Positions 24,926 through 34,275 of a stretch of DNA of 64,000 nucleotides are shown piece after piece; the first letter of the stretch is position 1, and each line of letters begins with the position of its first letter. This DNA is from UBA4732 sp963823075 (GTDB lineage Bacteria; Planctomycetota; Planctomycetia; Gemmatales; Gemmataceae). The notes under the pieces were generated by a model. That model saw only the letters and a list, made by a program, of their open reading frames with translations. It did no database searches and was not told where the DNA came from. The position numbers and the translations under genes are program-made. The stretch lies in the NCBI GenBank assembly GCA_963823075.1, contig CAWGKE010000001.1, positions 1,178,001 to 1,242,000 on the forward strand, in the 5' to 3' direction.

Positions 24926-27900
24926 ATGAACACGGAACAGAATCCGATCAAGGGCCTGGGGCGAGCGCTGTTCCAGGAGGCGGGCGACGCTCTCTTCCTG
25001 TTCGACCCCGACACCGACCGGCTGATGGCCGTCAACCCGATGGCCGAGAAGCTGACCGGCCTATCGCGCGACGAGCTGATCGGCCGGCCGATGACCTACT
25101 GGTTCCGCTTCTCCGGCAAGGGCGGCCAGCGCCTGCGCCAGGCCGGCAGCCACAGCGAGATCTTCCACGCCCAGGACGGCTTCCTCCTCCGCACGGGCAA
25201 GGGCGACGGTTGGGTTCCCGTCAACATCACCATCGCCCGGCTGCACGTCCAGCCGAAGACGCTGGCGCTCATCACGGCCCGCGACGTCCGCGAGCACCGC
25301 GAGGCGCTGGCCCAGCTCAAGGCCAAGGAAGCGGAGCTGCGCCGCGTCCTGGCCTCGGTGTCGGATTGCCTGTGGAGCGCGGAGATCGACGAGTCGGGCC
25401 GCTGGACGTACCAGTTCATGTCGCCGGTCGTCGCGCGCATCACGGGCCGGCCGCCCGAAACGTTCCTGCGCGGCGGGTCGGTGGCGTGGCGCGACGCGGT
25501 CCACCCGGAAGACCGGCCGCGCTGGGACGCCGCCCTGGCCCGGCTGCGGGCCGGCCAGCCCAGCCAGGAAGAGTACCGCGTCGTCCTGCCGGACGGCATG
25601 CTCCGCTGGGTGCGCGACAGCGTCACGCCGACGCCGGGCGCCGACCGCCGCATCCTGCGGCTCGACGGCGTGCTGACCGACCTGACCGACCGCAAATTCG
25701 CCGAGGAGGCGCTGGCCCAGGAACGCCGCCTCCTCGAAACGCTGATGAACAACCTGCCCGACGCCATCTACTTCAAGGACCGGGAAAGCCGCTTTCTGGC
25801 CATCAGCGAGGGCCTGGCGAAGCGGCACGGCCTCGTGAACCCGTCCGACGCCAAGGGCAAGACCGACTTCGACTACTTCACGCGGGAACACGCCGAGCAG
25901 GCCTTCCGCGACGAGCAGCAGGTGATCGCCACCGGCAAGCCGATCGTCAACGTGGAGGAGAAGGAGACGTGGCTGGACGGCAGCGTGACGTGGGTGTCCA
26001 CGACGAAGATGCCGATGCGCGACCCGCAGGGCCGCATCGTCGGCAGCTTCGGCGTTTCCCGCGACGTGACGGAGCGCAAAAAGGCGCAGGAGGAGCTGCA
26101 GAAAGCGAAGGACGCGGCGGAGCAGGCCAACCGGGCCAAGAGCGAGTTCCTGGCCAACATGTCGCACGAGATCCGCACGCCGATGAACGGCATTCTCGGC
26201 ATGACGGAGCTGGCCCTCGACACGAACCTGACGCGGGAGCAGCGCGAGTACCTGACGATGGTGAAGGCGTCGGCCGAGTCGCTGCTGGGCATCATCAACG
26301 ACATTCTGGATTTCTCGAAAATTGAGGCCCGCAAACTCCACCTCGACGCGGTGGACTTCCCGCTGCGGCCGCTGCTCGACGAGATCATGAAGACGCTGGC
26401 GCTGCGGGCGCAGCAGAAGGGGCTGGAGCTGGCCTGCCGCGTGGCCCCGGAGGCGCCGGAGTCGGTGTGCGGCGACCCCGGCCGGATGCGCCAGGTGCTG
26501 GTCAACCTGATCGGCAACGCGATCAAGTTCACGGCCCGCGGCGAGGTGGTGGTGGACGTGCAGCCGGAGACGCGGACCGAGAAGGAGATCTGCCTGCATT
26601 TCTCCGTGCGCGACACCGGCATCGGCGTCCCGAAGGAGCAGCAGCGGAACATCTTCGAGGCGTTCACGCAGGTCGATCACTCGACGACGCGCAAGTACGG
26701 CGGCACCGGCCTGGGCCTGACGATCTCGGCGCAGCTGGCGTCGATGATGGGCGGGCGGATCTGGGTGGACAGCGAGGCCGGCCAGGGCAGCACGTTCCAC
26801 GTCACGGCCCGGTTCGGCCTGTGCGGCAACGGCGCCGCGCCGCCGCCGCCGGCCCAGCCGGCCCACCTGCACGGGCTGGCGGTGCTGATTGTGGACGACA
26901 ACGCCACCAACCGCCGCATCCTGCATGAGGTGCTGACCAACTGGCGCATGCGGCCGCGGGCCGTGGACGGCGGGGCGGCGGCGCTGACCGTGCTGTCCGA
27001 GGCGGCGGCGGCGGGCGAGCCGTACCCGCTGATCCTGTTGGACGGCCACATGCCGGAGATGGACGGCTTCACGCTGGCCGGCAAGATCCAGGCCGACCCG
27101 GCGCTGAACGGGGCGACGGTGCTGATCCTGACCTCGGCCGGCCAGCCCGAGGACGTGGAGCGGTGCCGTCAGCTGGGCGTCCGCGCCTACCTGACCAAAC
27201 CGGTTCGGCAGTCGGAGCTGCTGGAGACGATCCTGTCCACGCTGGGCGGCTCGCCGCTGCACACGCGGCTGGCCTCGGCCGGGGACGCCCCCGCCGCGCC
27301 CGGCCGGCGGCCGCTGCGCATCCTCGTCGCGGAGGACAACGCCGTCAACCAGAAGCTGGCCCAGCACCTGCTGGGCAAGCACGGCCACGCCGTCGTCCTC
27401 GCCAACACCGGCCGCGAGGCGGTGGAGGCGCTGGAGAAGCAGACTTTTGACCTCGTGCTGATGGACGTGCAGATGCCGGAGATGGACGGCTTCGAGGCGA
27501 CGGCGGAAATTCGGCGCCGCGAGGCGGGGACCGGCCGGCGCATCCCGATCATCGCCATGACGGCCCATGCCATGAAGGGCGACCGCGAGCGCTGCCTGGA
27601 GGCCGGCATGGACGGCTACGTCTCCAAGCCGATCCAGACGCGCGACCTGTACGCGGCCGTCGCGGCGCTGGGTCCGGCGGAGTCGGCGGCGGCGCCGGAG
27701 GAACTCGACCAGGTGCCGATGTCGGCTGAGGGCGCGCTGGTCGATCCGGCCGAGGCGCTGGCCCGCGTGGGCGGCGACTGGGAGCTGCTGCGGTCGCTGA
27801 CGGAGGTGTTTTTCGACTCGTACCCAGCGCAGCTGGAGCAGCTGCGCGAGGCGGTCGGCCGCGGCGACGGGCAGACGGTGTACCGGCTGGCGCACACGCT

Positions 27901-28084
27901 GGTCGGGGCGGTGGGGATTTTCGGGGCGCGACCGGCGGTGGAGGCGGCGTCGCGTCTGGAGGCGATGGGCCGCCGAGGCGACCTGGCCGGCGCCGAGGAG
28001 GCGTACCGGCGGCTGGATGCGGCCGTCGCCCGACTGAAGCCCGCCCTGGCGGCGCTGACGGCGGAGGCCGGGGCGCATTCCTAA
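24926..28084 (+). CDS. Hybrid sensor histidine kinase, PAS-PAS-PAS-HisKA-HATPase-REC-REC-Hpt
   Basis: 1052 residues, no membrane segment, so a cytoplasmic sensor. Three PAS domains occupy about residues 10-400 (DALFLFDPDTDRLMAVNPMA; DCLWSAEIDESGRWTYQFMS; LPDAIYFKDRESRFLAISEG). The phosphorylated His is in MSHEIRTPMNG (about 412). The ATPase shows NLIGNAIKF, DTGIGV and GTGLGLTI. Two receivers follow: VLIVDDNATN with Asp in LILLDGHMPEMDG, and RILVAEDNAVNQ with Asp in LVLMDVQMPEMDG. An Hpt domain ends the protein, with YRLAHTLVGAVG (His near 988). This is the full BarA/ArcB-type phosphorelay. It has no adjacent response regulator, so the output protein is not known. Confidence 0.95.
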   Translation: MNTEQNPIKGLGRALFQEAGDALFLFDPDTDRLMAVNPMAEKLTGLSRDELIGRPMTYWFRFSGKGGQRLRQAGSHSEIFHAQDGFLLRTGKGDGWVPVNITIARLHVQPKTLALITARDVREHREALAQLKAKEAELRRVLASVSDCLWSAEIDESGRWTYQFMSPVVARITGRPPETFLRGGSVAWRDAVHPEDRPRWDAALARLRAGQPSQEEYRVVLPDGMLRWVRDSVTPTPGADRRILRLDGVLTDLTDRKFAEEALAQERRLLETLMNNLPDAIYFKDRESRFLAISEGLAKRHGLVNPSDAKGKTDFDYFTREHAEQAFRDEQQVIATGKPIVNVEEKETWLDGSVTWVSTTKMPMRDPQGRIVGSFGVSRDVTERKKAQEELQKAKDAAEQANRAKSEFLANMSHEIRTPMNGILGMTELALDTNLTREQREYLTMVKASAESLLGIINDILDFSKIEARKLHLDAVDFPLRPLLDEIMKTLALRAQQKGLELACRVAPEAPESVCGDPGRMRQVLVNLIGNAIKFTARGEVVVDVQPETRTEKEICLHFSVRDTGIGVPKEQQRNIFEAFTQVDHSTTRKYGGTGLGLTISAQLASMMGGRIWVDSEAGQGSTFHVTARFGLCGNGAAPPPPAQPAHLHGLAVLIVDDNATNRRILHEVLTNWRMRPRAVDGGAAALTVLSEAAAAGEPYPLILLDGHMPEMDGFTLAGKIQADPALNGATVLILTSAGQPEDVERCRQLGVRAYLTKPVRQSELLETILSTLGGSPLHTRLASAGDAPAAPGRRPLRILVAEDNAVNQKLAQHLLGKHGHAVVLANTGREAVEALEKQTFDLVLMDVQMPEMDGFEATAEIRRREAGTGRRIPIIAMTAHAMKGDRERCLEAGMDGYVSKPIQTRDLYAAVAALGPAESAAAPEELDQVPMSAEGALVDPAEALARVGGDWELLRSLTEVFFDSYPAQLEQLREAVGRGDGQTVYRLAHTLVGAVGIFGARPAVEAASRLEAMGRRGDLAGAEEAYRRLDAAVARLKPALAALTAEAGAHS

Positions 28085-28090
28085 GAAGGG

Positions 28091-28204
28091 AACCACGGAA
28101 CACACGGAATACAGGGAAAAACTCCAGGGCCGCTGCAAAGCACCTATTACGCATTTTAGTGTCTGTTATTCGTCTTTTCCGCGTGTTCCGTGTGTTCCGT
28201 GGTT
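28091..28204. repeat. CCACGGAACACACGGAA inverted repeat
   Basis: Left arm AACCACGGAACACACGGAA (28091-28109) and the complementary right arm (28177-28204, TTCCGCGTGTTCCGTG...), separated by about 67 bp of lower-GC sequence. It begins 7 bp after the kinase stop codon. The same kind of arm/linker/arm layout is seen at 35190-35307. Confidence 0.85.
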
Positions 28205-28640
28205 TTGATCTGCCGGCGAGCCGCCCGTCAATCGCACCGCTTTTCCCGTCCGGCGCGAAAATCCCGTCGTTATCGATCCCACCGACTCATCGCCGGCCGC
28301 AATGTGCTACGGTTGATTTACGCGGCGGATACCAGGCGCTAACGAAGGGAAACGTCCCTCGCTCGCCTCCGGTCGGGAGACGGCCGATTGGCCCTAAAAT
28401 CCCGGCCCTTTTCGCCGATTGCGGGACGCCCGCCGACGGCACACGGGTTGCTTGCCATGATGGCCAGCGATTCCTGTGCGGTGCTCCCCCGGCACAAGCC
28501 GTCCCGACAGGCCAGTGGTCTCGACCCGAAACGCCGTGCGGCCTCCTTCCCCTCTCTTGGCCGTGCGGGCGCGGCGCCTTCGCCGCGCGGGGTCGAGGTG
28601 CGTACATCCCTGCGGGCCTCCTGACGCCGTGCCGTAACCA
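28205..28640. other. Long leader/spacer upstream of the exosortase gene
   Basis: 436 bp without a convincing gene. It contains several G/C-rich inverted segments (for example GGGAAACGTCCC near 28350 and GCGCGGCGCCTTCGCCGCGC near 28580), so it probably holds the promoter and a structured leader for the exosortase/exopolysaccharide genes. Parts of 28420-28470 recall a GEMM riboswitch but the conserved core is missing (see rejected items). Confidence 0.4.
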
Positions 28641-29555
28641 ATGAACCCAGCGCCGCTGCTCCGAACGACCGCCGCAACCGCTCCGCCGCCGGCTCACGGC
28701 CGGCGGGCCGCGGCCCTGTTCGGCGCCTGTCTCGTTCTGGGACTGCTCTGGTCGTACTGGCCGACGCTCACCGCCGTCGAGGGCCGCTGGTCGCGCGAAG
28801 CCCAGTACTCGCACGGCTTCCTCGTGCCGGCCTTCGCCCTGCTGGTGCTGTGGTGCAGGCGGAAAAGCCGGCCGGCCGTGCTGCGACCCGAGTGGTGGGG
28901 CGTGGCCGGGCTGGCGGCCGCGGCCGGTCTGCGCTTCCTCGGCGGCTACTTCTATTTCGAGTGGTTCGAGGGGCTGTCGCTCCTCCTGTCGCTGCTGGCG
29001 GCCGGCGTCCTGGTCGGCGGCTGGCGGTTCGGCCTGTGGCTGCTGCCGGCCGTGGCGGTGCTGCTGTTCATGTTCCCGCTGCCGTTCCAGGCGGAAACGG
29101 CGCTGGCGGGGCCGCTGCAACAGCTGGCCACCCTCGTCGGAACCTACGCCCTCCAGACGCTCGGCTTCGCGGCCACGGCCGAGGGCAACGTGATCGTGGT
29201 CGGCGACTACCGCATCGGCGTCCTGGAGGCGTGCAGCGGCCTCGGAATGCTGTCGGCCTTCTTCGCGCTCTCGACGACGGCCGCCCTGGTGGTGAACCGG
29301 CCGACGACCGAGCGCATCGCGGTCTTCCTGAGCGCCGTCCCGATCGGCGTGCTGATGAATCTGGTGCGCATCACTGCAACGGCTTATGTTTATGCGACGC
29401 TGGGAGCGACGGCGGCCCATGCGTTCTTTCACGACCTGGCCGGCTGGCTGATGATGCCGCTGGCCTTCGCCGCCCTGTGGCTGGAATTGGCCGTACTCAG
29501 ACGGCTGTTCGTCGCCGCACGGGCCGGCGAGCGGCGCGGCGTCAGCCGCCGGTAA
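28641..29555 (+). CDS. Exosortase (membrane cysteine protease/transpeptidase)
   Basis: 304 residues with about eight membrane segments. The catalytic triad of the exosortase/archaeosortase family is visible: Cys in VLEACSGLGMLSAF (about residue 198), Arg in LMNLVRITATAY (about 242) and His in AFFHDLAGWLMM (about 263). The family also shows YSHGFLVPAFALLV and FMFPLPFQ near the N-terminal half. Exosortases cleave PEP-CTERM signals and pass the protein to a surface acceptor; a PEP-CTERM protein is encoded at 45144-46829 in the same locus. The final residues ERRGVSRR come from a palindromic repeat, so the natural end may have been altered. Planctomycete-type XrtU is likely but not certain. Confidence 0.93.
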   Translation: MNPAPLLRTTAATAPPPAHGRRAAALFGACLVLGLLWSYWPTLTAVEGRWSREAQYSHGFLVPAFALLVLWCRRKSRPAVLRPEWWGVAGLAAAAGLRFLGGYFYFEWFEGLSLLLSLLAAGVLVGGWRFGLWLLPAVAVLLFMFPLPFQAETALAGPLQQLATLVGTYALQTLGFAATAEGNVIVVGDYRIGVLEACSGLGMLSAFFALSTTAALVVNRPTTERIAVFLSAVPIGVLMNLVRITATAYVYATLGATAAHAFFHDLAGWLMMPLAFAALWLELAVLRRLFVAARAGERRGVSRR

Positions 29556-29618
29556 AGGATGGCGCCGGCGGTTCGCCTGATGATCGCACCGGCGGGCTGA
29601 CGCCGCGCCGCTCGCCGG
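29524..29618. repeat. Inverted repeat overlapping the exosortase stop codon
   Basis: 29-30-bp arms at 29524-29552 and 29589-29618 (CCGGCGAGCGGCGCGGCGTC... and complement, one extra base). The motif GGCGAGCGGC...GCGTCAGCC marks it as a diverged member of the GGCGAGCGGCCGGCGT family. The TAA of the exosortase gene lies just past the left arm. Confidence 0.85.
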
Positions 29619-29708
29619 CGCCGCCGCTTGAAACCCCGAAATCCGCACTCACCGTCTGACCCACCCCCTTCTTGCGGAAGGCGGGGGCAGACCGGGAGGT
29701 TTCCTCCG

Positions 29709-31964
29709 ATGATCTCGCGTGACCCGAATGGATTGAAGAGCAAGACCCCCTCGACGGCCGGCGTGGCGCCGCCCGCCGAGCCGGCGCCGGCCGCCCCGCC
29801 GCCGGCGCTGTCCGCGCCGCCGGGCGTCGCCGCCCTGTGGCACGCCCTGACCCGGCGCTGGCTGACCATCCTCGCGGTGGGCGGCGGCCTGGGCCTGCTC
29901 GGCGCGGTCGCCGGCTGGTTCGTGGCGCCGGGACAGTACACCGGCGTGGCGACCCTGCACCTCGATCCGCATCCGCCGCGCGGACTCTACGACACCGCCG
30001 AGGATTTCATCAGCTTCCGCGCCAACATGGCGACGCAGGTCAAGAGCGACCCGGTGCTGGCGGCCGCGCTGAAGAAGCCGGAGGCGGCCGAGCTGTCGGC
30101 GGTGCGGGCGCAGGGCGCCGACGCGCTGGCGTGGATGCGGACGGCCGTCGTCGTGGACGACAAGACGCCCGGCCCCGAGGCGCTGCGGCTCGACGTGAGC
30201 GCCGACCGGGCGGAGGACGCGGCGGCGCTGGCCAACCTGTGGGCGCAGGCGTGCGGCGAGGTGTACAACGCCGCGGAGGAGACCCAAATCAAGGAGCGGA
30301 TCAAGCGACTGGGGCAGAGCTACCACGACATGACCGAGCTGCTGCGGAAGAAAAAGAACGATTTGCAGGCGCGGCGCGAGCTGCTGGGCCTGGAAGACCC
30401 CCGGCGGATCGACGCCAAGATGCAGATTGAGCAGTCGGCCCAGGCGGCCCTGCAAACCCAGCACATCACCGTCGAGTTGGACCTTCGGCGGCTGGAGGTG
30501 AAGGTCGGCGACCTGGAGAAGGCGCTGGCGGCCCCCGACAAGGTGAAGGCGGCGCCGTCGGCCGTGGACGACGAGATCGACCGCGACTTCCCCCAGAACC
30601 CGGTGGTCCGAGGGCAGATCGACCAGATGATGGCGCTGCAGAAGAAGATGGGCGATCGGTCGTCCCTGCTGCGGCAGGAGGACCGCGAAGGCGACCCCGT
30701 CATCGTGCAATACCGGAAGGGGATCGAAGAAATCCAGAACAAGCTGGCCGAAGAGCGCGACGGGCTGCGGCCCGACTATGAGAAGCGGCTGCGGGCGAAG
30801 ACGCTGGACCGCATGAAGGACGACCTGGAGAAGGCGCGGCAAGACATTGAAGGGCTGAAGGCGCAGCGGGAGACGCTGGACGCGAAGCTGACGGAGAAGG
30901 CGAACGCGATCGCGGCGCTGCGGAACGGCAGCGAGGCGACGGCGCGGTCGAACCCGGACGTGGAGGCGATGCAGGCCGAGGTCGATGAGATGGAGGCCGG
31001 CCTGAAGCGGCTGGGCGACGAGCAGGCCAATCTGGAGGCCAGCCTGCCGCTGCCGCCGCGGCTGACGGTGATGGAGCCGGCGACGCCGCCCAAGTGGCCG
31101 ACGCTCGACAAGCGGATCAAGGCGGCGGGCGGCGCCTTCCTGGGCCTGTTCGGCCTGGTGTTCCTGGGCGTGGCCGTCGTGGAGTTCCGCGCCCGCCGCG
31201 TCTACAAGTCGGACGACGTCAGCCAGGGCCTCGGCCTGCCGCTGATGGGGACGGTGCCGCCCGTGCCGGTCAAGGCCCGCGCCGTGGCGCCGGTCGGCGA
31301 CGAATCGGAAGGACCGATGATCGAGTCGATGGACGCGATCCGCACCCTGCTGCTGCACGCCGGCCGCTCCGAGACGCTGCGCGTGGTCATGGTGGCCAGC
31401 GCCGTCAGCGGCGAGGGCAAGACGTCGCTGGCCAGCCACCTGGCGGCCAGCCTGGCCCGCGGCGGCCGGCGCACGCTCCTCGTGGACGGCGACCTGCGCA
31501 ACCCGGCGGTCCACCAGCTGTTCGGCCTGACGGCCGGCCCGGGCTTCGCCGAGCTGCTCCGCGGCGAAGTGGAGCCGAGCCACGTCGTGCAGAATACCCC
31601 TCTGGAAAATCTCTCGGTGCTGGCGGCCGGCGCCGCCGACCGACGCGCCCTCCAGGCCCTGGCCCAGGACGGCGTCGTCCGCACCGTCTTCGACGAGCTG
31701 AAGGAGCAGTACGACTTCCTGATCGTGGACGTCAGCCCGGTGCTGCCGGTGGCCGACGCGCTCTTGATCGGCGAGCACGCCGACGCCGTGCTGCTGTCGG
31801 TGCTGCGGAACGTGAGCCGGCTGCCGGCCGTCCACGCGGCCCAGCAGCGGTTGGGGTCGCTCGGCATCCGCGTGCTGGGGGCCGTGGTCATCGGCGAGGG
31901 GCTGGAAGCCTACGGCAATATCCGCTATCCGTCGGTGGCCGCGTCGGCGGTCACGGGCAAGTAA
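29709..31964 (+). CDS. Wzc-like polysaccharide co-polymerase with BY-kinase domain
   Basis: 751 residues, ATG at 29709 with GGGAGG upstream. N-terminal cytoplasmic segment, membrane helix (LTILAVGGGLGLLGAVAGWF), a Wzz-type periplasmic domain with a long coiled coil (about residues 190-450), a second helix (GGAFLGLFGLVFLGVAVVEF), and a tyrosine-kinase ATPase: Walker A SAVSGEGKTSLAS (about 565), Walker A-prime LLVDGDLRNP, Walker B FLIVDVSPVLPVADA. BY-kinases regulate chain length and export by autophosphorylating a C-terminal Tyr cluster; here the tail has only two tyrosines (LEAYGNIRYPS), so a classical cluster is missing. It pairs with the Wza-like lipoprotein at 20856. Confidence 0.92.
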   Translation: MISRDPNGLKSKTPSTAGVAPPAEPAPAAPPPALSAPPGVAALWHALTRRWLTILAVGGGLGLLGAVAGWFVAPGQYTGVATLHLDPHPPRGLYDTAEDFISFRANMATQVKSDPVLAAALKKPEAAELSAVRAQGADALAWMRTAVVVDDKTPGPEALRLDVSADRAEDAAALANLWAQACGEVYNAAEETQIKERIKRLGQSYHDMTELLRKKKNDLQARRELLGLEDPRRIDAKMQIEQSAQAALQTQHITVELDLRRLEVKVGDLEKALAAPDKVKAAPSAVDDEIDRDFPQNPVVRGQIDQMMALQKKMGDRSSLLRQEDREGDPVIVQYRKGIEEIQNKLAEERDGLRPDYEKRLRAKTLDRMKDDLEKARQDIEGLKAQRETLDAKLTEKANAIAALRNGSEATARSNPDVEAMQAEVDEMEAGLKRLGDEQANLEASLPLPPRLTVMEPATPPKWPTLDKRIKAAGGAFLGLFGLVFLGVAVVEFRARRVYKSDDVSQGLGLPLMGTVPPVPVKARAVAPVGDESEGPMIESMDAIRTLLLHAGRSETLRVVMVASAVSGEGKTSLASHLAASLARGGRRTLLVDGDLRNPAVHQLFGLTAGPGFAELLRGEVEPSHVVQNTPLENLSVLAAGAADRRALQALAQDGVVRTVFDELKEQYDFLIVDVSPVLPVADALLIGEHADAVLLSVLRNVSRLPAVHAAQQRLGSLGIRVLGAVVIGEGLEAYGNIRYPSVAASAVTGK

Positions 31965-31965
31965 T

Positions 31966-32084
31966 AGTGGCGAGTGGCGAGTGGCGAGTGGCGAGGGAAG
32001 ACAAGTGCGCGACGACCCTGGCGCGGCTGTGGATAAGAAGGTGGCCGGCGCCCACTCGCCACTCGCCACTCGCCACTCGCCACT
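31966..32084. repeat. AGTGGCGAGTGGCGAG inverted tandem repeat
   Basis: Four tandem units of GTGGCGA at the left and the complementary series ACTCGCC at the right, separated by about 60 bp. It starts next to the stop codon of the Wzc-like gene and ends 8 bp before the ATG of the EpsI-like gene, so it makes up the whole spacer. Confidence 0.88.
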
Positions 32085-32091
32085 TTTACTG

Positions 32092-32715
32092 ATGATCGCC
32101 GCCGGGCTGGCCGTGGTGATCGCCTCCGGGCTGGCGTACGGCGCCTGGACGCAGCGCTGGCGGAAGTCGGCCGACCTGGAGGCGCGGGCGGCGAAGCTGC
32201 GCGAGTTGCCCGACGAATTGGGCCGCTGGAAGGGGGCGCCGGCCGAACTCGACGCCGAATCGCTGGCAATGGCCGGCGCCGAGGGGTCGTGGGTCCGCCG
32301 CTTCACGGACGAGCGCAGCGGCACAAGCCTGCTGGTGATCATTTTATGCGGTCGGCCCGGCCCCCTCTGCGTCCACAAGCCGGAAACCTGCTACGGCGCC
32401 GCCGGCTTCGAGTCGGAGGGGCCGGCGGTCCAGTACGCGCCGGCCGACGCGGCGCCGAACGAGTGCTGGACCGGCAAGTTCAAGGAACCGCAGGCCGGCG
32501 GCCGCGAGCTGCGCATCTTCTGGTCCTGGTACGGCGACGGCCGCTGGCGCGCGTCGGACAACCCGCGCTGGGACTTCGCCCGCCTTCCGGCCCTTTACAA
32601 GCTCTACGTCATCCGCGAAACGGCCGGCCAGGCGACGCCGATCGACGACGACCCCGCCGCCGACTTCCTGCGCCGCCTGCTGCCCGAGGCGTCGCGCGTG
32701 CTGTCCCAGCCGTGA
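32092..32715 (+). CDS. EpsI-like exosortase-associated protein
   Basis: 207 residues from ATG at 32092, which directly follows the repeat; the open frame extends upstream only through repeat DNA. A single N-terminal membrane anchor (MIAAGLAVVIASGLAYGAW) is followed by the EpsI-type domain: LPDELGRWKGAPAEL, then SLLVIILCGRPGPLCVHKPE and TCYGAAGFESEGP. The CVHxPETC(Y/L)xGAGW-like motif is the landmark of proteins encoded next to exosortases. The role is not settled; it is needed with the exosortase for polysaccharide or surface-protein processing in some bacteria. No good ribosome-binding site remains, because the repeat occupies that place. Confidence 0.88.
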   Translation: MIAAGLAVVIASGLAYGAWTQRWRKSADLEARAAKLRELPDELGRWKGAPAELDAESLAMAGAEGSWVRRFTDERSGTSLLVIILCGRPGPLCVHKPETCYGAAGFESEGPAVQYAPADAAPNECWTGKFKEPQAGGRELRIFWSWYGDGRWRASDNPRWDFARLPALYKLYVIRETAGQATPIDDDPAADFLRRLLPEASRVLSQP

Positions 32716-32755
32716 GCGCAAGACCCGAACCCCAACCCCGGCCGCAGGCGAACCC

Positions 32756-34144
32756 ATGAGCACCGCCGTCGCACTCCCGCCCCCGGCGCCCGCCCGCCCC
32801 GCCGCCCCGCCGGCGGCCCACGCCCCCGCGCGCCACGCCCTCGGCTTCTTCCTCTTCCTCCTCGTCAACGCCACCCTCTTCGTCCGCCCGGCCGAGATCA
32901 TTCCGGGCCTGGTCGGCTGGAACATCTACGAGTTCATCATTCTCGCCTGCCTGGCGGCCTCGTTCCCGGCCGTCCTCCAGCAGTTCACTGCCAAGGCGCT
33001 GGAAGACCGGCCCGTCACCGTCTGCGTCCTCGGCCTGTTCCTGGCCATGGTCCTGTCGCACCTGGCCGCGCTCGACTTCGCCAACGCCGCGATTTTCGGC
33101 TTCGAGTTCTTCAAGGTCGTCCTCTACTACATGCTCTTCGTCGGCCTGGTGGACTCAGCGGCCCGGCTGCGGACGTTCCTGTTCTGGACGACGACCTTTG
33201 CGACCGTCACCGTCGGCCTGGCCGTGCTGCAATACCACGGCGTTGTCGCGCTGCCCAACCTCAACCCGATCGTCGAGGGCGTCAAGGACGCCGCCACCGG
33301 CCGGGAAGTCAATATCGTCCGCCTGACCGGCTCCGGCATTTTCCACGACCCCAACGAGGTGGGCGTGCTGATCTCGGTGCTGGTTGTGCTGAACCTCTAC
33401 TGGCTGACCGACCGCCGTTCCGGCGCGGCCCGACTGCTGTGGATCGGCCCGCTCGTCCTGTGCCTCTACGCCATGAGCCTCACCCAGTCGCGCGGCGCCC
33501 TGCTGGCCCTCCTGGCCGGCGTGTCGGTGCTGCTCGTCGCCCGCTTCGGCTGGCGAACGGCGGCGCTCCTCGGCGTCCTCGTCGTCCCGGCCCTGTTCCT
33601 GTTCCTGGCCGGCCGGCAGACCGACCTCTCGACCGGCGAGGGCACCGCCCAGGAACGCATCCAGTTCTGGAGCGATGGGCTGACCGCCTGGCGCGACGCC
33701 CCGCTGTTCGGCGTCGGCCGGAACGCCTTCGTGCAGCAGGAAGGGCATGTCGTGCATAATTCCTACCTGCAAATATTTGTGGAGCTGGGGGCGTTCGGCG
33801 GCATGTTGTTCCTCGGGGCCTTCTACCTGGCCGTGGCGCAGCTGGGGCGTCTCGGGAACCGGCGGAAGCACGCACCACTCGACCCGGAGATGGCCCGGAT
33901 GCACCCCTACGTCTTCGGCGTCGTCGCCGCCTGGGCCGTCGGCATGATGTCGCTGACGCTGTGTTACATCATCCCGACCTACACGGTGCTGGCCCTGGCG
34001 ACAGCGTATTCGCGGACGGCCCCGGTTCGCCCGGCGCTGCAGGCCCCGCGCTTCGACCTGCGCCTGCTCGGCCGGCTGCTGGCCGTCGCCGCCGCCGGCG
34101 GCGCCGTCCTGTACCTCTTCGTCCGCCTGTTCGTCGTCCGCTGA
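32756..34144 (+). CDS. O-antigen ligase / Wzy-like polymerase
   Basis: 462 residues with roughly a dozen membrane segments. The Wzy_C/WaaL-type region shows LTGSGIFHDPNEVGVLISVL (periplasmic loop start), SLTQSRGALLALLAGVSVLL with the conserved SRG, and, after a long loop, LFGVGRNAFVQQEGHVVHNS with the family's GxGxNxF...HN motif. This family joins repeat units or transfers the finished glycan to its acceptor in the outer leaflet. It lies between the EpsI-like gene and an ABC exporter. A Wzy polymerase would normally need a Wzx flippase, which is not found in the window. Confidence 0.9.
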   Translation: MSTAVALPPPAPARPAAPPAAHAPARHALGFFLFLLVNATLFVRPAEIIPGLVGWNIYEFIILACLAASFPAVLQQFTAKALEDRPVTVCVLGLFLAMVLSHLAALDFANAAIFGFEFFKVVLYYMLFVGLVDSAARLRTFLFWTTTFATVTVGLAVLQYHGVVALPNLNPIVEGVKDAATGREVNIVRLTGSGIFHDPNEVGVLISVLVVLNLYWLTDRRSGAARLLWIGPLVLCLYAMSLTQSRGALLALLAGVSVLLVARFGWRTAALLGVLVVPALFLFLAGRQTDLSTGEGTAQERIQFWSDGLTAWRDAPLFGVGRNAFVQQEGHVVHNSYLQIFVELGAFGGMLFLGAFYLAVAQLGRLGNRRKHAPLDPEMARMHPYVFGVVAAWAVGMMSLTLCYIIPTYTVLALATAYSRTAPVRPALQAPRFDLRLLGRLLAVAAAGGAVLYLFVRLFVVR

Positions 34145-34192
34145 CGGGCGGCGGCGTGTGCTACAGTTGACCGTCGGCAGCCCGACCGCATC

Positions 34193-34260
34193 CGTCAGAG
34201 CCGCGACCGTAAGGGAGCGGGTTGGGCGAAAACCGCTCCCTTACGGTCGCGGCTCTGACG
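34193..34260. repeat. Inverted repeat, GCCGCGACCGTAAGGGAGCGG family, copy 3
   Basis: 28-bp perfect arms (CGTCAGAGCCGCGACCGTAA... and complement) with a 12-bp loop, between the ligase-like gene and the ABC permease gene. The spacer of 131 bp is mostly this repeat. Confidence 0.92.
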
Positions 34261-34275
34261 GGAACAGAGGGATGG

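Noticed and set aside
28420..28490. Possible cyclic-di-GMP (GEMM) riboswitch upstream of the exosortase gene
   Set aside because: GGGACGC, ATGGCCAGC and a GCACA/TGTGC pairing are present, but the conserved GCAAA core and the GNRA tetraloop hairpin are missing and the order does not fit. A covariance-model search would decide.
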